Shown: positions 19,644 through 28,216 of the stretch, one piece after another
Layout: every line of letters starts with the position of its first letter
Numbering within the stretch: position 1 is the first letter of the stretch
NCBI RefSeq assembly: GCF_003259845.1
Contig: NZ_QLMJ01000010.1
Span: 62,001 to 126,000 of the forward strand
Length of the DNA stretch: 64,000 nucleotides
DNA from: Actinoplanes lutulentus
GTDB lineage: Bacteria; Actinomycetota; Actinomycetes; Mycobacteriales; Micromonosporaceae
Reading direction: 5' to 3'
The notes under the pieces: generated by a model
The model's input: the letters and a program-made list of their open reading frames with translations, nothing else
Databases searched by the model: none
Told to the model about the DNA's origin: nothing
Position numbers and translations under genes: made by a program

Positions 19644-21049
19644 CCCCGATGTCACGGATCAAGGAATTCAACCTGCCCGACCTCGGCGAAGGCCTCACCG
19701 AGGGTGAGATCCTGGCCTGGCTCGTCAAGGTCGGCGACACGATCGAACTGAACCAGCCGATCGTCGAGGTGGAGACCGCCAAAGCGGCAGTGGAGATCCC
19801 CGCGAAATGGGGCGGCGTCGTCACCCGGATCTTCCACGAGGCCGGCACGGTGGTCGAGGTCGGCAAGCCGATCATCGCGATCGACACCGACCCCAGCGCC
19901 GGTCCGGCTCCTTCGGATCCCCCCGCCGCGACTCCCGCAGGCGAGGAGACCGAAGCCGGTCTCATCGGTGGTCCGGCTCCGGGCGGCCGCACGGCCGTCC
20001 TCGTCGGTTACGGCCCGCGAACCACAAGCGCCAAAAGAAGAGCCAGGATCGGTACGCCTACGCCTGCCACAAGCGCAGCTACCCCTCCCCCGCCTCCGGC
20101 GGCTACCGCCGATCTCCCGCCCGCACCGCCCGCAAAGGCATTGCGGCCCGTGGGATCGGGGGTCCTCGCCAAACCGCCGGTCCGCAAGCTGGCCCGGGAC
20201 CTCGGCGTCGACCTCACCTCGCTCACCGGCTCCGGTCCTCTCGGATCGGTGACGCGTGACGACGTACACAAGGCTGTGAACGAAGCGCAAGCACCCGCGG
20301 AGCCGCAGCCGATCGCGGTTCTGAATGGCGTCGCAGACGCCGGTTCGCGGGAGCAGCGCATCCCGATCAAGGGGGTGCGGAAGCTGACCGCGGCGAACAT
20401 GGTCGCGTCGGCCTTCACCGCGCCGCACGTCACGGAGTTCCTCACCGTCGACGTGACCCGCTCGATGAAGACGCTGGAGAAGCTGAAAGGCCGGCCGGAG
20501 TTCGCCGAGCAGCGGATCTCCCCGCTGCTGCTGGTGGCGAAAGCCGTGCTGCTGGCGATCAAGCGGCATCCGATGATCAACTCGACCTGGTCCGGCGAGA
20601 CCGGCGAGATCGTGGTCAAGGAGTACGTGAACCTCGGCATCGCGGCGGCGACCGAGCGCGGCCTGATCGTCCCGAACGTCAAGGACGCCGGCCGGCTCAC
20701 CCTGCCCGAGCTCGCCACCGCGCTGAACGATCTGGTGCGGACCGCGAGATCGGGCAAGACGCCGCCGTCCGACATGTCCGGCGGAACGTTCTCGATCACC
20801 AACGTCGGCGTCTACGGCGTCGACACCGGCACTCCGATCCTGCCGCCCGGCGAGTCGGCCATCCTGGCGCTCGGCGCCATCCGGCCGACGCCCTGGGTGC
20901 ACAACGGCAAAATCAAGATCCGTGAGGTGACGACCCTCGGGCTCTCCTTCGACCATCGGATCGTCGATGGCGAGCTGGGCTCGAAGTTCCTCCGCGACAT
21001 CGGCGCCTTCCTGGCCGACCCGAAGACGGCGATGCTCACCTGGGGTTAG
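19640..21049 (+). CDS. 2-oxoacid dehydrogenase E2, dihydrolipoamide acyltransferase
   Basis: A 469-residue E2 core protein. The single lipoyl domain has the modified lysine in VETAKAAVEIP (Lys48 from the GTG start); then come a Pro/Ala-rich linker (about 90-170), the peripheral-subunit binding domain (PPVRKLARDLGVDLTSLTG, about 180-215) and the CAT domain ending with the catalytic FDHRIVDG. It carries the acyl group and transfers it to CoA. GTG 19640 overlaps the E1 beta stop (GTGA); ATG 19649 (MSRIKEF) is an equally good alternative. The linker codons (about 20020-20110) are less GC-biased than the flanks. Confidence 0.92.
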   Translation: MTPMSRIKEFNLPDLGEGLTEGEILAWLVKVGDTIELNQPIVEVETAKAAVEIPAKWGGVVTRIFHEAGTVVEVGKPIIAIDTDPSAGPAPSDPPAATPAGEETEAGLIGGPAPGGRTAVLVGYGPRTTSAKRRARIGTPTPATSAATPPPPPAATADLPPAPPAKALRPVGSGVLAKPPVRKLARDLGVDLTSLTGSGPLGSVTRDDVHKAVNEAQAPAEPQPIAVLNGVADAGSREQRIPIKGVRKLTAANMVASAFTAPHVTEFLTVDVTRSMKTLEKLKGRPEFAEQRISPLLLVAKAVLLAIKRHPMINSTWSGETGEIVVKEYVNLGIAAATERGLIVPNVKDAGRLTLPELATALNDLVRTARSGKTPPSDMSGGTFSITNVGVYGVDTGTPILPPGESAILALGAIRPTPWVHNGKIKIREVTTLGLSFDHRIVDGELGSKFLRDIGAFLADPKTAMLTWG

Positions 21050-21118
21050 ATTCGTTCGTCGCCGACGGTTGTGGACTTTCGATTCTTAGGCACATGACCC
21101 AGCTCACCCCCTGAAACT

Positions 21119-21148
21119 TTGGCAATGGCATAGCCAAAGGCGCATACT
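21119..21148 (+). promoter_or_regulatory. Candidate promoter of the 21251 gene, with inverted repeat
   Basis: TTGGCA (21119-21124) and CATACT (21143-21148) are 18 bp apart. The -35 overlaps an inverted repeat CTTTGGC / GCCAAAG (21117-21123, 21133-21139), a possible operator. Confidence 0.4.
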
Positions 21149-21250
21149 TCAATCAACACCGAGACGTGCGCCGAGGTGACCGCCACAAGCGGGACCGGTC
21201 GCGCTCGTCATGAGCAGGGCCGGCCAAGAGCCGGGGAAAGAAGCAGTGCC

Positions 21251-21388
21251 ATGAGCATGATCGACCGCATCCGCCGGCGTCGGATGATCAGCCGCCAGAA
21301 CCGCGCCATCGACCGCGCCATGCAGTCGGCGCCCACGCAGTCGATGCGCGACGAGATCGCCTTCTTCTCCCAGAGGCAGCCCAGCTAG
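21251..21388 (+). CDS. Small basic protein (45 aa)
   Basis: From ATG 21251 (MSMIDRIRRRR) to TAG, preceded by the purine-rich GGGGAAAGAAG ribosome site. The N-terminus is strongly basic and could form an amphipathic helix; the C-terminus reads QSMRDEIAFFSQRQPS. The frame is open upstream to 21176, but the added residues look noncoding. The gene has a candidate promoter in front and a perfect terminator behind, so it is a self-contained unit. No function is known to me; membrane- or nucleic-acid association is suggested only by charge. Confidence 0.65.
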   Translation: MSMIDRIRRRRMISRQNRAIDRAMQSAPTQSMRDEIAFFSQRQPS

Positions 21389-21428
21389 GCAGCCGCGCTG
21401 GAGCGCTTCTCGGGGGGAACAAACATCG

Positions 21429-21462
21429 AACGGCCCGTCCGGATCATCCGGACGGGCCGTTT
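21429..21462 (+). terminator. Intrinsic terminator
   Basis: Stem AACGGCCCGTCCGGAT / ATCCGGACGGGCCGTT around a two-base centre, followed by TTTCG. Closes the 45-residue gene. Confidence 0.85.
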
Positions 21463-21551
21463 CGTGTCAAAAACCACGCTTGAAGATCGGACAACAGTCC
21501 CTCCGGGGCGTACACCGGGATTCCTCACGCCGCCGACGCCCGGTACGGTTG

Positions 21552-21700
21552 GGCACGGTTCCCAAGCCGGCACGGCCGGTCGGCGGACGGGACCAGGGCC
21601 CTTCTTGATCGGGGCCCGGCACGGCCTGGCCGGAGAGCTGGCACGGCCCTTTGGTGGAAGGACGCCGCAGGGGTCTTGTCCGTGCAAAGCTGGCACGGCC
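21552..21700 (+). repeat. GGCACGGCC iterons upstream of the 21721 gene
   Basis: GGCACGGCC occurs at 21569, 21618, 21640 and 21692, with a shorter GGCACGG at 21552. The array lies in the 331-bp gap before the repeat-rich gene and ends 20 bp before its start. Repeated direct copies in a promoter region suggest a regulator site, but GC-rich words recur by chance in such DNA. Confidence 0.4.
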
Positions 21701-21720
21701 GCAGAAATGAGGAGGCGCGT

Positions 21721-24700
21721 ATGACGTCCGAGGGGCACCACGCCGGTCAGCCGGCCGAGGCCACGTCGGGCGGACCCGCTTCGGACGGTTACCCGTCCGA
21801 CGCCGAGGGTCAGCGAGTGGCCGGCCGGGCATCAGCCCCGGTGACGCCGGCCGAGGGTTTCCCGACCTCATACGGACCTCCACCGCAAGCCACTCCGAAC
21901 GGCGGCTCGCCGTTCGTGGTCCCGCCGGTCTCCACGTTCGGCGCGGGCCCCAAGCCGGCCGGCACTCCGTACGGCTCGGCCCGCGTGCCGCAGCCGGAGT
22001 CCGAGGAGCTGCCCCGGCGCGACGCTTCCCCGTACGGTTCGGTGACGCCCGGCGCAGCCGGTTCCGCCGCGCCCTATGGGTCGTACGGTTCCGCTGGTTC
22101 TGTTCCCGCGGCTTCTTCGGTTGAGGGTGGAGCTCTTCCTCAGCGTGGCGCTGCGCAGGCCGGTCCGGGGCAGGCTGATCCCGCTCTTGGGCAGCCTGGT
22201 CCTGGTCTCGGGCAGTCTGGTCTTGGGCAGCCTGGTCCTGGGCAGGCTGGTTGGGCCCCGCAGAACCCGTCGCCGCCGCCCGGTCTGAACACTCCGCCCG
22301 GATTGCCCGGCCTGCCCACCCGCACGCCGGGTGCCTCAGTGCCCGTCGGTGACGACTCCGGTGGCACCAGTTTCTCCGCTTTCGGTGACCAGCCGGTGCG
22401 CGTACCCGGCGCCAGCCTCACCGACCTACCCGACGCTTCCGGTCCGAGCGGCTTCACCGCCGGCCCCGCGCAGAACAGCTGGATGCAGAACAACGCCCGC
22501 AACGCCGAACCCACCGACGCGAACCGGGCGGCGACCACGTTCCCGGCCCGCCGAGGCGAAGGCGGCGGTTTCCCGCTGCGCGCCCCCGCAGGCCCCGAGG
22601 GCGGCCCCGCGGCCGACCTGCCCACCCGCAACGGCGGCCAGCAGTTCGGCAACACCGGCCAGCCCTTCGGCAACGACCCGCAGCCCTTCGGCTCGGCGGC
22701 CCCCGCTTCGGGCGCGCCCCAGCCGTTCGGTTCCGCAGCACCCGCTTCGCCGTTCGGTTCCGGAGCACCCGCCTCGCCGTTCGGTTCCGCAGGTCAGCCC
22801 GAGGGCGGCGCCCAGCCGTTCGGTTCCGCAGCGCCGTCGTCCGGTGTGCCGCAGCCCAGCGCCCAGCCGTTCGGCACCGGCTCCGACGGCCGGCCGTCTT
22901 ACGGCTCGCCGCAGCAGGCCCCTGAGGGCCAGCCCTTCGGCTCCGCACCGCAGTCCGGCCCCGGTTTCGGTGGCCCGGCGCAGCCGAGTTCGCCGTTCGG
23001 TGGCCCGGCTCAGTCCGGCTCTGACCAGCAGCCTTTCGGTTCGCCGTTCGGTGGTTCGGCTCAGTCCGGCTCTGACCAGCAGCCTTTCGGTTCGCCGTTC
23101 GGTGGTTCGGCTCAGTCCGGCTCTGACCAGCAGCCTTTCGGTTCGCCGTTCGGTGGTTCGGCTCAGTCCGGCTCTGACCAGCAGCCTTTCGGTTCGCCGT
23201 TCGGTGGTTCGGCTCAGTCCGGTGCCGAGCAGCAGCCGTTTGGCTCGGCGCCGCAGTCCGGGCCTGGGTTCGGCTCCGCTGACCCCTCGGACGCACCCGC
23301 TGAGCGCGACTCCGAGCCGACCGGTGGTTCCGGCTACCCGCAGCGTGTTCCCGGTGCCTCGCTCTCCAGCGGTGGGGCGCCGATTCCCGCGCCCACGTCC
23401 GGCAGTGCCGTGCCGCAGCCGCGCGACCCGGGCGAACGTCCGGTGGTCGGCTCGGCCCGCCCGGTCACGGCCAGCGCTTCGGTGCCCGGCTCCCGCGTCG
23501 ACGCCGCCGAACTCCCGCCGCCCGCACCCGCACCGCAGGCCCGGGTCTACGGCCGTCCCGCCTCGGCACCCCCCGCCGAACCGGAATCCGACGACGACAA
23601 CCGCTCCGACGAACCGTCGGGTGGCTTCCCGCCCGCCCCGTTCTCCCCGGCCGCGCCGCAGCGCACGGAGTCGTCCTTCGCCCCGGAGCGCACGGACACC
23701 CCGTTCGCCCCGCAGCGAACCGAAGCCCCGTTCCAGCAGGACCGCGGCGCCCAGGAATACGGCACCCCGGACCGCAGCGCGCAGGAATACGGCGCTCCGG
23801 ATCGCGGTGCTCAGGAGTACGGCTCCCCGGACCGTAGCGGCCAGGAGTACGGCTCGTCGGACCGCGGTGCGCAGGAATACGGCTCGTCGGATCGCGACGG
23901 TGCGTCGTTCGGGGCGCAGCGTGCTGACTCTCCGTTCGCCCCGCAGCGGGCCGACCAGGACGAACAGTCCGGTGGTTTCCAGCAGCGTGGCGCCGAGGAC
24001 CGGTTCACCCCGCCCGGTGGCTACCCGCCGGCCGGCCAGCACAACAGCGGTGGCCCCGGCTTCCCGGGCGCCGCACCCCGTACCGATGAAGAGCCCAGCG
24101 GCGGCTTCGCATCCGCCCCGCTGCCTCAGCGGGGTTACCCGCAGCAGCCCGCCCCGGAGGACAACGGCCACTTCGGCCAGCGTCCCGGCGAAGGCCCTGG
24201 TGCGGCCAACCCGTTCGGCCCGCGCCCCGGCGAGGCACCCGACGCCGCCAACCCGTTCGGCGCACGTCCCGGTGACGCCCCTGAGGCGAACCCGTTCGGC
24301 CCGCGTCCCGGGGAAGCACCCGCCGCGGGAAACCCGTTCGGCGCACGTCCCGGTGACGCCCCTGAGGCGAACCCGTTCGGGCCCCGCCCCGGCGACGCTC
24401 CCGAGGCGGCCGACCCGTTCGGCCCGCGGCCCGGTGACAACTCGCGGCCCGGTGACAACCCGCGTCCGGGCGACGGCCAGCAGAGCAACACCTACGGTCA
24501 GCGCGCCGAGGAGAACACCGACGGCGAGCCGAGCGGTGGCTTCGGCGGCGTCCCGTTCCAGCAGCGTGAGGGCGGCTTCGGCACCGGCGACGCCGGTGTG
24601 AACCCGCAGTCGCCGGCTCGGGCCTCGGCCCGCGCCTCGGCGAGCGCGCGGGTCGCCCCGCCGGAAGCGCCCGGCAGTGGCGTGCCGTACCCGGACTCCG

Positions 24701-25404
24701 GCAGCGTGCCGTTCCCGGGTTCGGGCGGCTCGCCGTACTCGATGCCCGGCTCACCGCAGTTCCCGTCGTCCGGCGGTCCTGCCTTCGGCAACCCGGGTTC
24801 TCCGGTTCCCGGCCCGCCGTACAACGAGTTCACCAGCAACCAGAACGGCCCGGACCAGTTCAACGAGCACACCACGGACATGTCCGGCCGGGGCAACTCG
24901 CCGTACGTCCCGGCGCCCGCTCTGCCGCCGATGCCCGGCGAGGCCGCTCCCGGCGTCTACCCGGGTAGCCCGGCGGCCCGTGCCACGGTCACCCCGCCCG
25001 GCCCGGAGGACACCACGAGCTGGCCCGGTCCCGAGGGCGACCAGAGCCGGTTCGAGCAGTTCAAGTCGGACGAGCCCGCGGCCGCCCCGGCTCCGGTGAA
25101 GGTGAACGTGCGTACCGTGCCGGTCACCCTGGCCGTGGTGCTCGGCGCCGCGCTGCTCCTCGGCATCGTTTTCGGCCTGGTCTCGCTGATCGCCGGCGAC
25201 GACGAGTTCAGCGTGGCCCAGGGTGAGTGCGTGACCCGCACCGCCGACAACGCCCCGGTGAAAGCGGACTGCTCGACGGCCGGCGCGTTCGAGGTCGTGT
25301 CGATCGCCACCGCCAAGGAGCAGTGCGCCGACCAGGCTCAGCCCTACATCGTCGTACCCAAGGATGGCGGCGACCAGGTGCTGTGCCTGAAGCCAAAGGC
25401 GTAA
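21721..25404 (+). CDS. Giant repeat-rich membrane protein with LppU/SCO3897-like C-terminal domain
   Basis: 1,227 residues from ATG 21721, behind a strong GAGGAGG. Residues 1 to about 1125 are disordered and made of Gly, Pro, Ser, Gln, Ala and Phe, with several repeat families: five 17-residue QQPFGSPFGGSAQSGSD units, AQEYGSPDRS units, and NPFGPRPGEAPEA units (about 24200-24430). A transmembrane segment follows (about 1130-1155, VTLAVVLGAALLLGIVFGLVSLIA), then a roughly 65-residue exported domain with four cysteines (QGECV, ADCS, EQCADQ, VLCLK) resembling LppU/SCO3897-type proteins. The long part is therefore cytoplasmic. Phe-Gly and aromatic repeats of this kind can drive condensation or scaffolding; that is inference. 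Confidence 0.75.
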   Translation: MTSEGHHAGQPAEATSGGPASDGYPSDAEGQRVAGRASAPVTPAEGFPTSYGPPPQATPNGGSPFVVPPVSTFGAGPKPAGTPYGSARVPQPESEELPRRDASPYGSVTPGAAGSAAPYGSYGSAGSVPAASSVEGGALPQRGAAQAGPGQADPALGQPGPGLGQSGLGQPGPGQAGWAPQNPSPPPGLNTPPGLPGLPTRTPGASVPVGDDSGGTSFSAFGDQPVRVPGASLTDLPDASGPSGFTAGPAQNSWMQNNARNAEPTDANRAATTFPARRGEGGGFPLRAPAGPEGGPAADLPTRNGGQQFGNTGQPFGNDPQPFGSAAPASGAPQPFGSAAPASPFGSGAPASPFGSAGQPEGGAQPFGSAAPSSGVPQPSAQPFGTGSDGRPSYGSPQQAPEGQPFGSAPQSGPGFGGPAQPSSPFGGPAQSGSDQQPFGSPFGGSAQSGSDQQPFGSPFGGSAQSGSDQQPFGSPFGGSAQSGSDQQPFGSPFGGSAQSGAEQQPFGSAPQSGPGFGSADPSDAPAERDSEPTGGSGYPQRVPGASLSSGGAPIPAPTSGSAVPQPRDPGERPVVGSARPVTASASVPGSRVDAAELPPPAPAPQARVYGRPASAPPAEPESDDDNRSDEPSGGFPPAPFSPAAPQRTESSFAPERTDTPFAPQRTEAPFQQDRGAQEYGTPDRSAQEYGAPDRGAQEYGSPDRSGQEYGSSDRGAQEYGSSDRDGASFGAQRADSPFAPQRADQDEQSGGFQQRGAEDRFTPPGGYPPAGQHNSGGPGFPGAAPRTDEEPSGGFASAPLPQRGYPQQPAPEDNGHFGQRPGEGPGAANPFGPRPGEAPDAANPFGARPGDAPEANPFGPRPGEAPAAGNPFGARPGDAPEANPFGPRPGDAPEAADPFGPRPGDNSRPGDNPRPGDGQQSNTYGQRAEENTDGEPSGGFGGVPFQQREGGFGTGDAGVNPQSPARASARASASARVAPPEAPGSGVPYPDSGSVPFPGSGGSPYSMPGSPQFPSSGGPAFGNPGSPVPGPPYNEFTSNQNGPDQFNEHTTDMSGRGNSPYVPAPALPPMPGEAAPGVYPGSPAARATVTPPGPEDTTSWPGPEGDQSRFEQFKSDEPAAAPAPVKVNVRTVPVTLAVVLGAALLLGIVFGLVSLIAGDDEFSVAQGECVTRTADNAPVKADCSTAGAFEVVSIATAKEQCADQAQPYIVVPKDGGDQVLCLKPKA
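22990..23244 (+). repeat. Five tandem 51-bp coding repeats
   Basis: Units at 22990, 23041, 23092, 23143 and 23194, each 51 bp encoding one 17-residue unit. Copies 2-4 are identical or nearly so in DNA, and the third-position T's (GGT, TTC GGT, TCT) differ from the GC-rich flanks, indicating recent in-frame expansion. Confidence 0.9.
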
Positions 25405-25433
25405 GGCTGAAAGCCTGATTGATCCACGGCACA

Positions 25434-25468
25434 GGCCGCGGTCCCGCCGCTGGGCGGGACCGCGGGCC
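25434..25468 (+). terminator. GC-rich hairpin after the repeat-rich gene
   Basis: GGCCGCGGTCCCGCC pairs with GGCGGGACCGCGGGCC across a GCTG loop, with one imperfect position. No T tract follows, so termination may be weak; it ends 9 bp before the next start. Confidence 0.55.
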
Positions 25469-25477
25469 TGAGGCACG

Positions 25478-27283
25478 ATGGGCGGCATGAACTTTCGTGT
25501 GCGTGCGCCCGAACTCAAGGGCCGCGGCTGGCTGAACACCGGCGGCAAGGACCTCACCCTCGCCGACCTCCGGGGCAAGATCCTGATCCTGGATTTCTGG
25601 ACGTTCTGCTGCATCAACTGCCTGCACGTGCTGGACGAGTTGCGGCCGCTGGAGGAGAAGTACGGCGACGCCATCGTGGTGATCGGCGTGCACTCGCCGA
25701 AGTTCGAGCACGAGCGTGACCCGGTGGCGCTGGCCGCCGCCGTGGAGCGGTACGGCGTTCATCACCCGGTCGTCGACGACGGCGACATGCACCTCTGGCA
25801 GCAGTACGCGGCGAAGGCCTGGCCCACCCTGGCAGTGGTCGACCCGACCGGTTACCTGGTCGCCTCGATGGCCGGTGAGGGTCACGCCGAGGGCCTGTCC
25901 CGGCTGATCGACGAGCTGATCACCAAGCACGAGGCGGACGGCACCCTGCACCGCGGCGACGGTCCGTACGTTGCGCCGCCCGCCCCGGACAGCCTGTTCC
26001 GTTTCCCGGGCAAGGCGATCGAGCTGCCGAACGGGAACCTGCTGGTCTCGGACTCGGCCCGGCATTCGATCGTCGAGCTGGCCGCCGATGGCGAGACCCT
26101 GGTCCGCCGGTTCGGCAGCGAGAGCCGCAACGATCCGTTCAGCGAGCCGCAGGGCCTGGTCCTGCTGCCGGCCGAGGTCAGCGAGATCGCCGGTTACGAC
26201 GTGGTCGTCGCCGACACCGTGAACCACCAGCTCCGCGCGATCAACACCGCGACCGGCGAGATCACCCTGGTGGCCGGCTCCGGCAGGCCGTGGCGTTCCA
26301 CCGTGGACAACCACCCGCACGACGCGCTCGCCGCCGACCTCTCCTCACCGTGGGACCTGGCCTGGTACGACGACAAGGTCATCATCGCGATGGCCGGGAT
26401 CCACCAGCTCTGGTGGTTCGACCCGATCAAGCGCACGGTCGGCGTCTACGCCGGCACGACCGTGGAGGCGCTGCGCGACGGCCCGCTTCCGGACGTCTGG
26501 ATGGCTCAGCCGTCCGGCCTGTCGGTCAGCCATGACGGCAAGCGGCTCTGGATCGCGGACAGCGAGACCTCGGCGCTACGGTTCGTCGAGGAGAGCGCGC
26601 TGCACACCGCGGTCGGCCAAGGACTGTTCGATTTCGGTCACGTGGACGGCCCGGCTGCCGAGGCGTTGTTGCAGCACCCGCTCGGGGTGGCCGCGCTTGC
26701 CGACGGTTCCGTCCTGATCGCGGACACCTACAACGGCGCGGTTCGCCGATTCGACCCGGCGACCGGCCAGGTCTCCACCGTCGACTCGGGCCTCGCCGAG
26801 CCGAGCGACGTGCTGGTGACCAGCAACAACGATGTTCTCGTCGTCGAGTCGGCCGCGCACCGGCTGACCCGCCTCGCCCCCGGCGTGGTGACGAAGGTCA
26901 ACGGCGAGCGGCACAGGACCGAGCGCCCGCCGTCGCACCTGGCACCGGGCGAGGTCACCCTCGACGTGATCTTCACGCCGGCTCCGGGCCAGAAACTGGA
27001 CAGCCAGTTCGGCTCGCCGCTGCGACTCACGGTGTCCGCGTCCCCGGCCGAGCTGCTGCTCGACGGCGACGGCGTCACCACCGACCTGTCCCGGAAACTG
27101 GTGCTCAACCCGGACGTACCTAAGGGTGTGCTCCAGGTGGTGGCCCAGGCCGCGACGTGTGATGTGGACGCCGAGTACGGCGCCTGCCACCTGACCCGCC
27201 AGGACTGGGGCGTCCCGATCGTGATCGACCCGGCCGCACCCTCCCGCCTCCCCCTGATCCTGCGAGGCATGGACGAGCGCTAG
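25478..27283 (+). CDS. Thioredoxin-like NHL-repeat protein (NHLRC2 type)
   Basis: 601 residues in three parts: a thioredoxin-like domain (about 5-150) with WTFCCINCLH giving a CxxC at Cys45-Cys48, a six-bladed NHL beta-propeller (about 165-480) with repeats such as ELPNGNLLVSDSARHSIVEL and GSVLIADTYNGAVRRFD, and a C-terminal beta domain (about 500-601). The order matches NHLRC2-like proteins. No signal peptide, so the protein is cytoplasmic. A redox or scaffold function is likely but the substrate is unknown. ATG 25478 and ATG 25487 are both possible starts. Its stop overlaps the pxpA stop in CTAG. Confidence 0.85.
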   Translation: MGGMNFRVRAPELKGRGWLNTGGKDLTLADLRGKILILDFWTFCCINCLHVLDELRPLEEKYGDAIVVIGVHSPKFEHERDPVALAAAVERYGVHHPVVDDGDMHLWQQYAAKAWPTLAVVDPTGYLVASMAGEGHAEGLSRLIDELITKHEADGTLHRGDGPYVAPPAPDSLFRFPGKAIELPNGNLLVSDSARHSIVELAADGETLVRRFGSESRNDPFSEPQGLVLLPAEVSEIAGYDVVVADTVNHQLRAINTATGEITLVAGSGRPWRSTVDNHPHDALAADLSSPWDLAWYDDKVIIAMAGIHQLWWFDPIKRTVGVYAGTTVEALRDGPLPDVWMAQPSGLSVSHDGKRLWIADSETSALRFVEESALHTAVGQGLFDFGHVDGPAAEALLQHPLGVAALADGSVLIADTYNGAVRRFDPATGQVSTVDSGLAEPSDVLVTSNNDVLVVESAAHRLTRLAPGVVTKVNGERHRTERPPSHLAPGEVTLDVIFTPAPGQKLDSQFGSPLRLTVSASPAELLLDGDGVTTDLSRKLVLNPDVPKGVLQVVAQAATCDVDAEYGACHLTRQDWGVPIVIDPAAPSRLPLILRGMDER

Positions 27284-28035
27284 GCGAACGCGCGTACCGA
27301 AAGGTGGCTGTCGAGGCCGGCTCGGACCGCTCGGGCCAGCTCGACGGCGCCCGGGGTGTCGCCGTGCACGCAGATCGAGCGAACCGGGAGTGCCACCACG
27401 GTCCCGTCGGCGGCGACCACCTCGCTGCTGACCGCCATCCGTACGGCCCGGTCGACCACGTCGGCCGGCTCGTGCACCAGCGCGTCCGGTGCCGATCGGG
27501 GCACCAGCCGGCCGTCGGGCAGGTATCCGCGGTCGGCGAAGCCCTCGCCGACGACGGTGAGCCCGGCCTCGGCAGCGGCCACGGCCAGCACCGATCCGGG
27601 CTGGCAGAGCACCGGCAGCGCCGAGTCCCAGGCGAGCACCGCGTCGACCACGGCGCCGGCCTGCAGGGGGTCGACGGCGGCGGTGTTGTAGAGCGCCCCG
27701 TGCGGTTTCAGATAGCGCACATGATTGCCGGCCGCCCGGCAGAACGCTGCGAGCGCGCCGATTTGGTACAGGATGTCGTCGCGCAGTTCGGTCCGTGCGT
27801 AGTCGATTCGGCGGCGACCGAATCCGGCCAGATCGCGGTAACCGACCTGCGCGCCGACGGCGACGTTCTTGTCGGCGGCCGTCCGGCACACCCGATGCAT
27901 CGTGGCCGGGTCGCCGGCGTGGAAGCCGCACGCCACGTTTGCCGAGGTCACCACGTCGAGCAGGGCGTCGTCGTCGCCGAGTCGCCAGGCGCCGAAGCCT
28001 TCGCCGAGGTCGGCGTTGAGATCAATCGAGGTCAC
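27280..28035 (-). CDS. pxpA: 5-oxoprolinase subunit A (LamB/YcsF family)
   Basis: 251 residues from GTG 28035 (VTSIDLNADLGEGFG), the standard family start and length; in-frame sequence upstream to 28125 is unconserved. Conserved features: DLNADLGE, SANVACGFHAGDP, GAQVGYRD, VRYLKPHGALYN, GEGFADRGYLPDG and CVHGDT. PxpA works with PxpB and PxpC to hydrolyse 5-oxoproline to glutamate using ATP. PxpB/PxpC genes are not adjacent, so they must be elsewhere or missing. It converges on the NHL gene, with both stop codons sharing the four bases CTAG. Confidence 0.92.
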   Translation of the reverse strand: MTSIDLNADLGEGFGAWRLGDDDALLDVVTSANVACGFHAGDPATMHRVCRTAADKNVAVGAQVGYRDLAGFGRRRIDYARTELRDDILYQIGALAAFCRAAGNHVRYLKPHGALYNTAAVDPLQAGAVVDAVLAWDSALPVLCQPGSVLAVAAAEAGLTVVGEGFADRGYLPDGRLVPRSAPDALVHEPADVVDRAVRMAVSSEVVAADGTVVALPVRSICVHGDTPGAVELARAVRAGLDSHLSVRAFA

Positions 28036-28177
28036 GAAAACGTACCGTAGTCCCCCGGCCGGACCGGCAGTGTTCCATCTGTTCGACGTTCGTGCACCCG
28101 ATCGGTAGCGCGAAGGTGCCCGCACGTCGTACTTTCATGGAGAAATCACCAGGGATAGCTCGTCGTATCCGGCATCA

Positions 28178-28191
28178 CTACCCGCTAGTAA
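28178..28191 (+). promoter_or_regulatory. TTAC-N6-GTAA-like palindrome upstream of the haemolysin III gene
   Basis: CTACCCGCTAGTAA, 26 bp before GTG 28217, differs at one base from the TTACCC-N3-AGTAA pattern found at the acyl-CoA dehydrogenase and EtfD genes. It overlaps TAACCT, one of two -10-like copies (28189-28194 and 28204-28209), so it may simply be promoter sequence. Confidence 0.35.
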
Positions 28192-28216
28192 CCTACGGTG
28201 CCGTAACCTGGAGCGC

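Noticed and set aside
21637-21660. TGGCAC-N5-TTTGG resembling a sigma-54 promoter
   Set aside because: Actinobacteria generally lack sigma-54, and the sequence belongs to the GGCACGGCC repeats. The downstream half (TTGCW) is also not matched.
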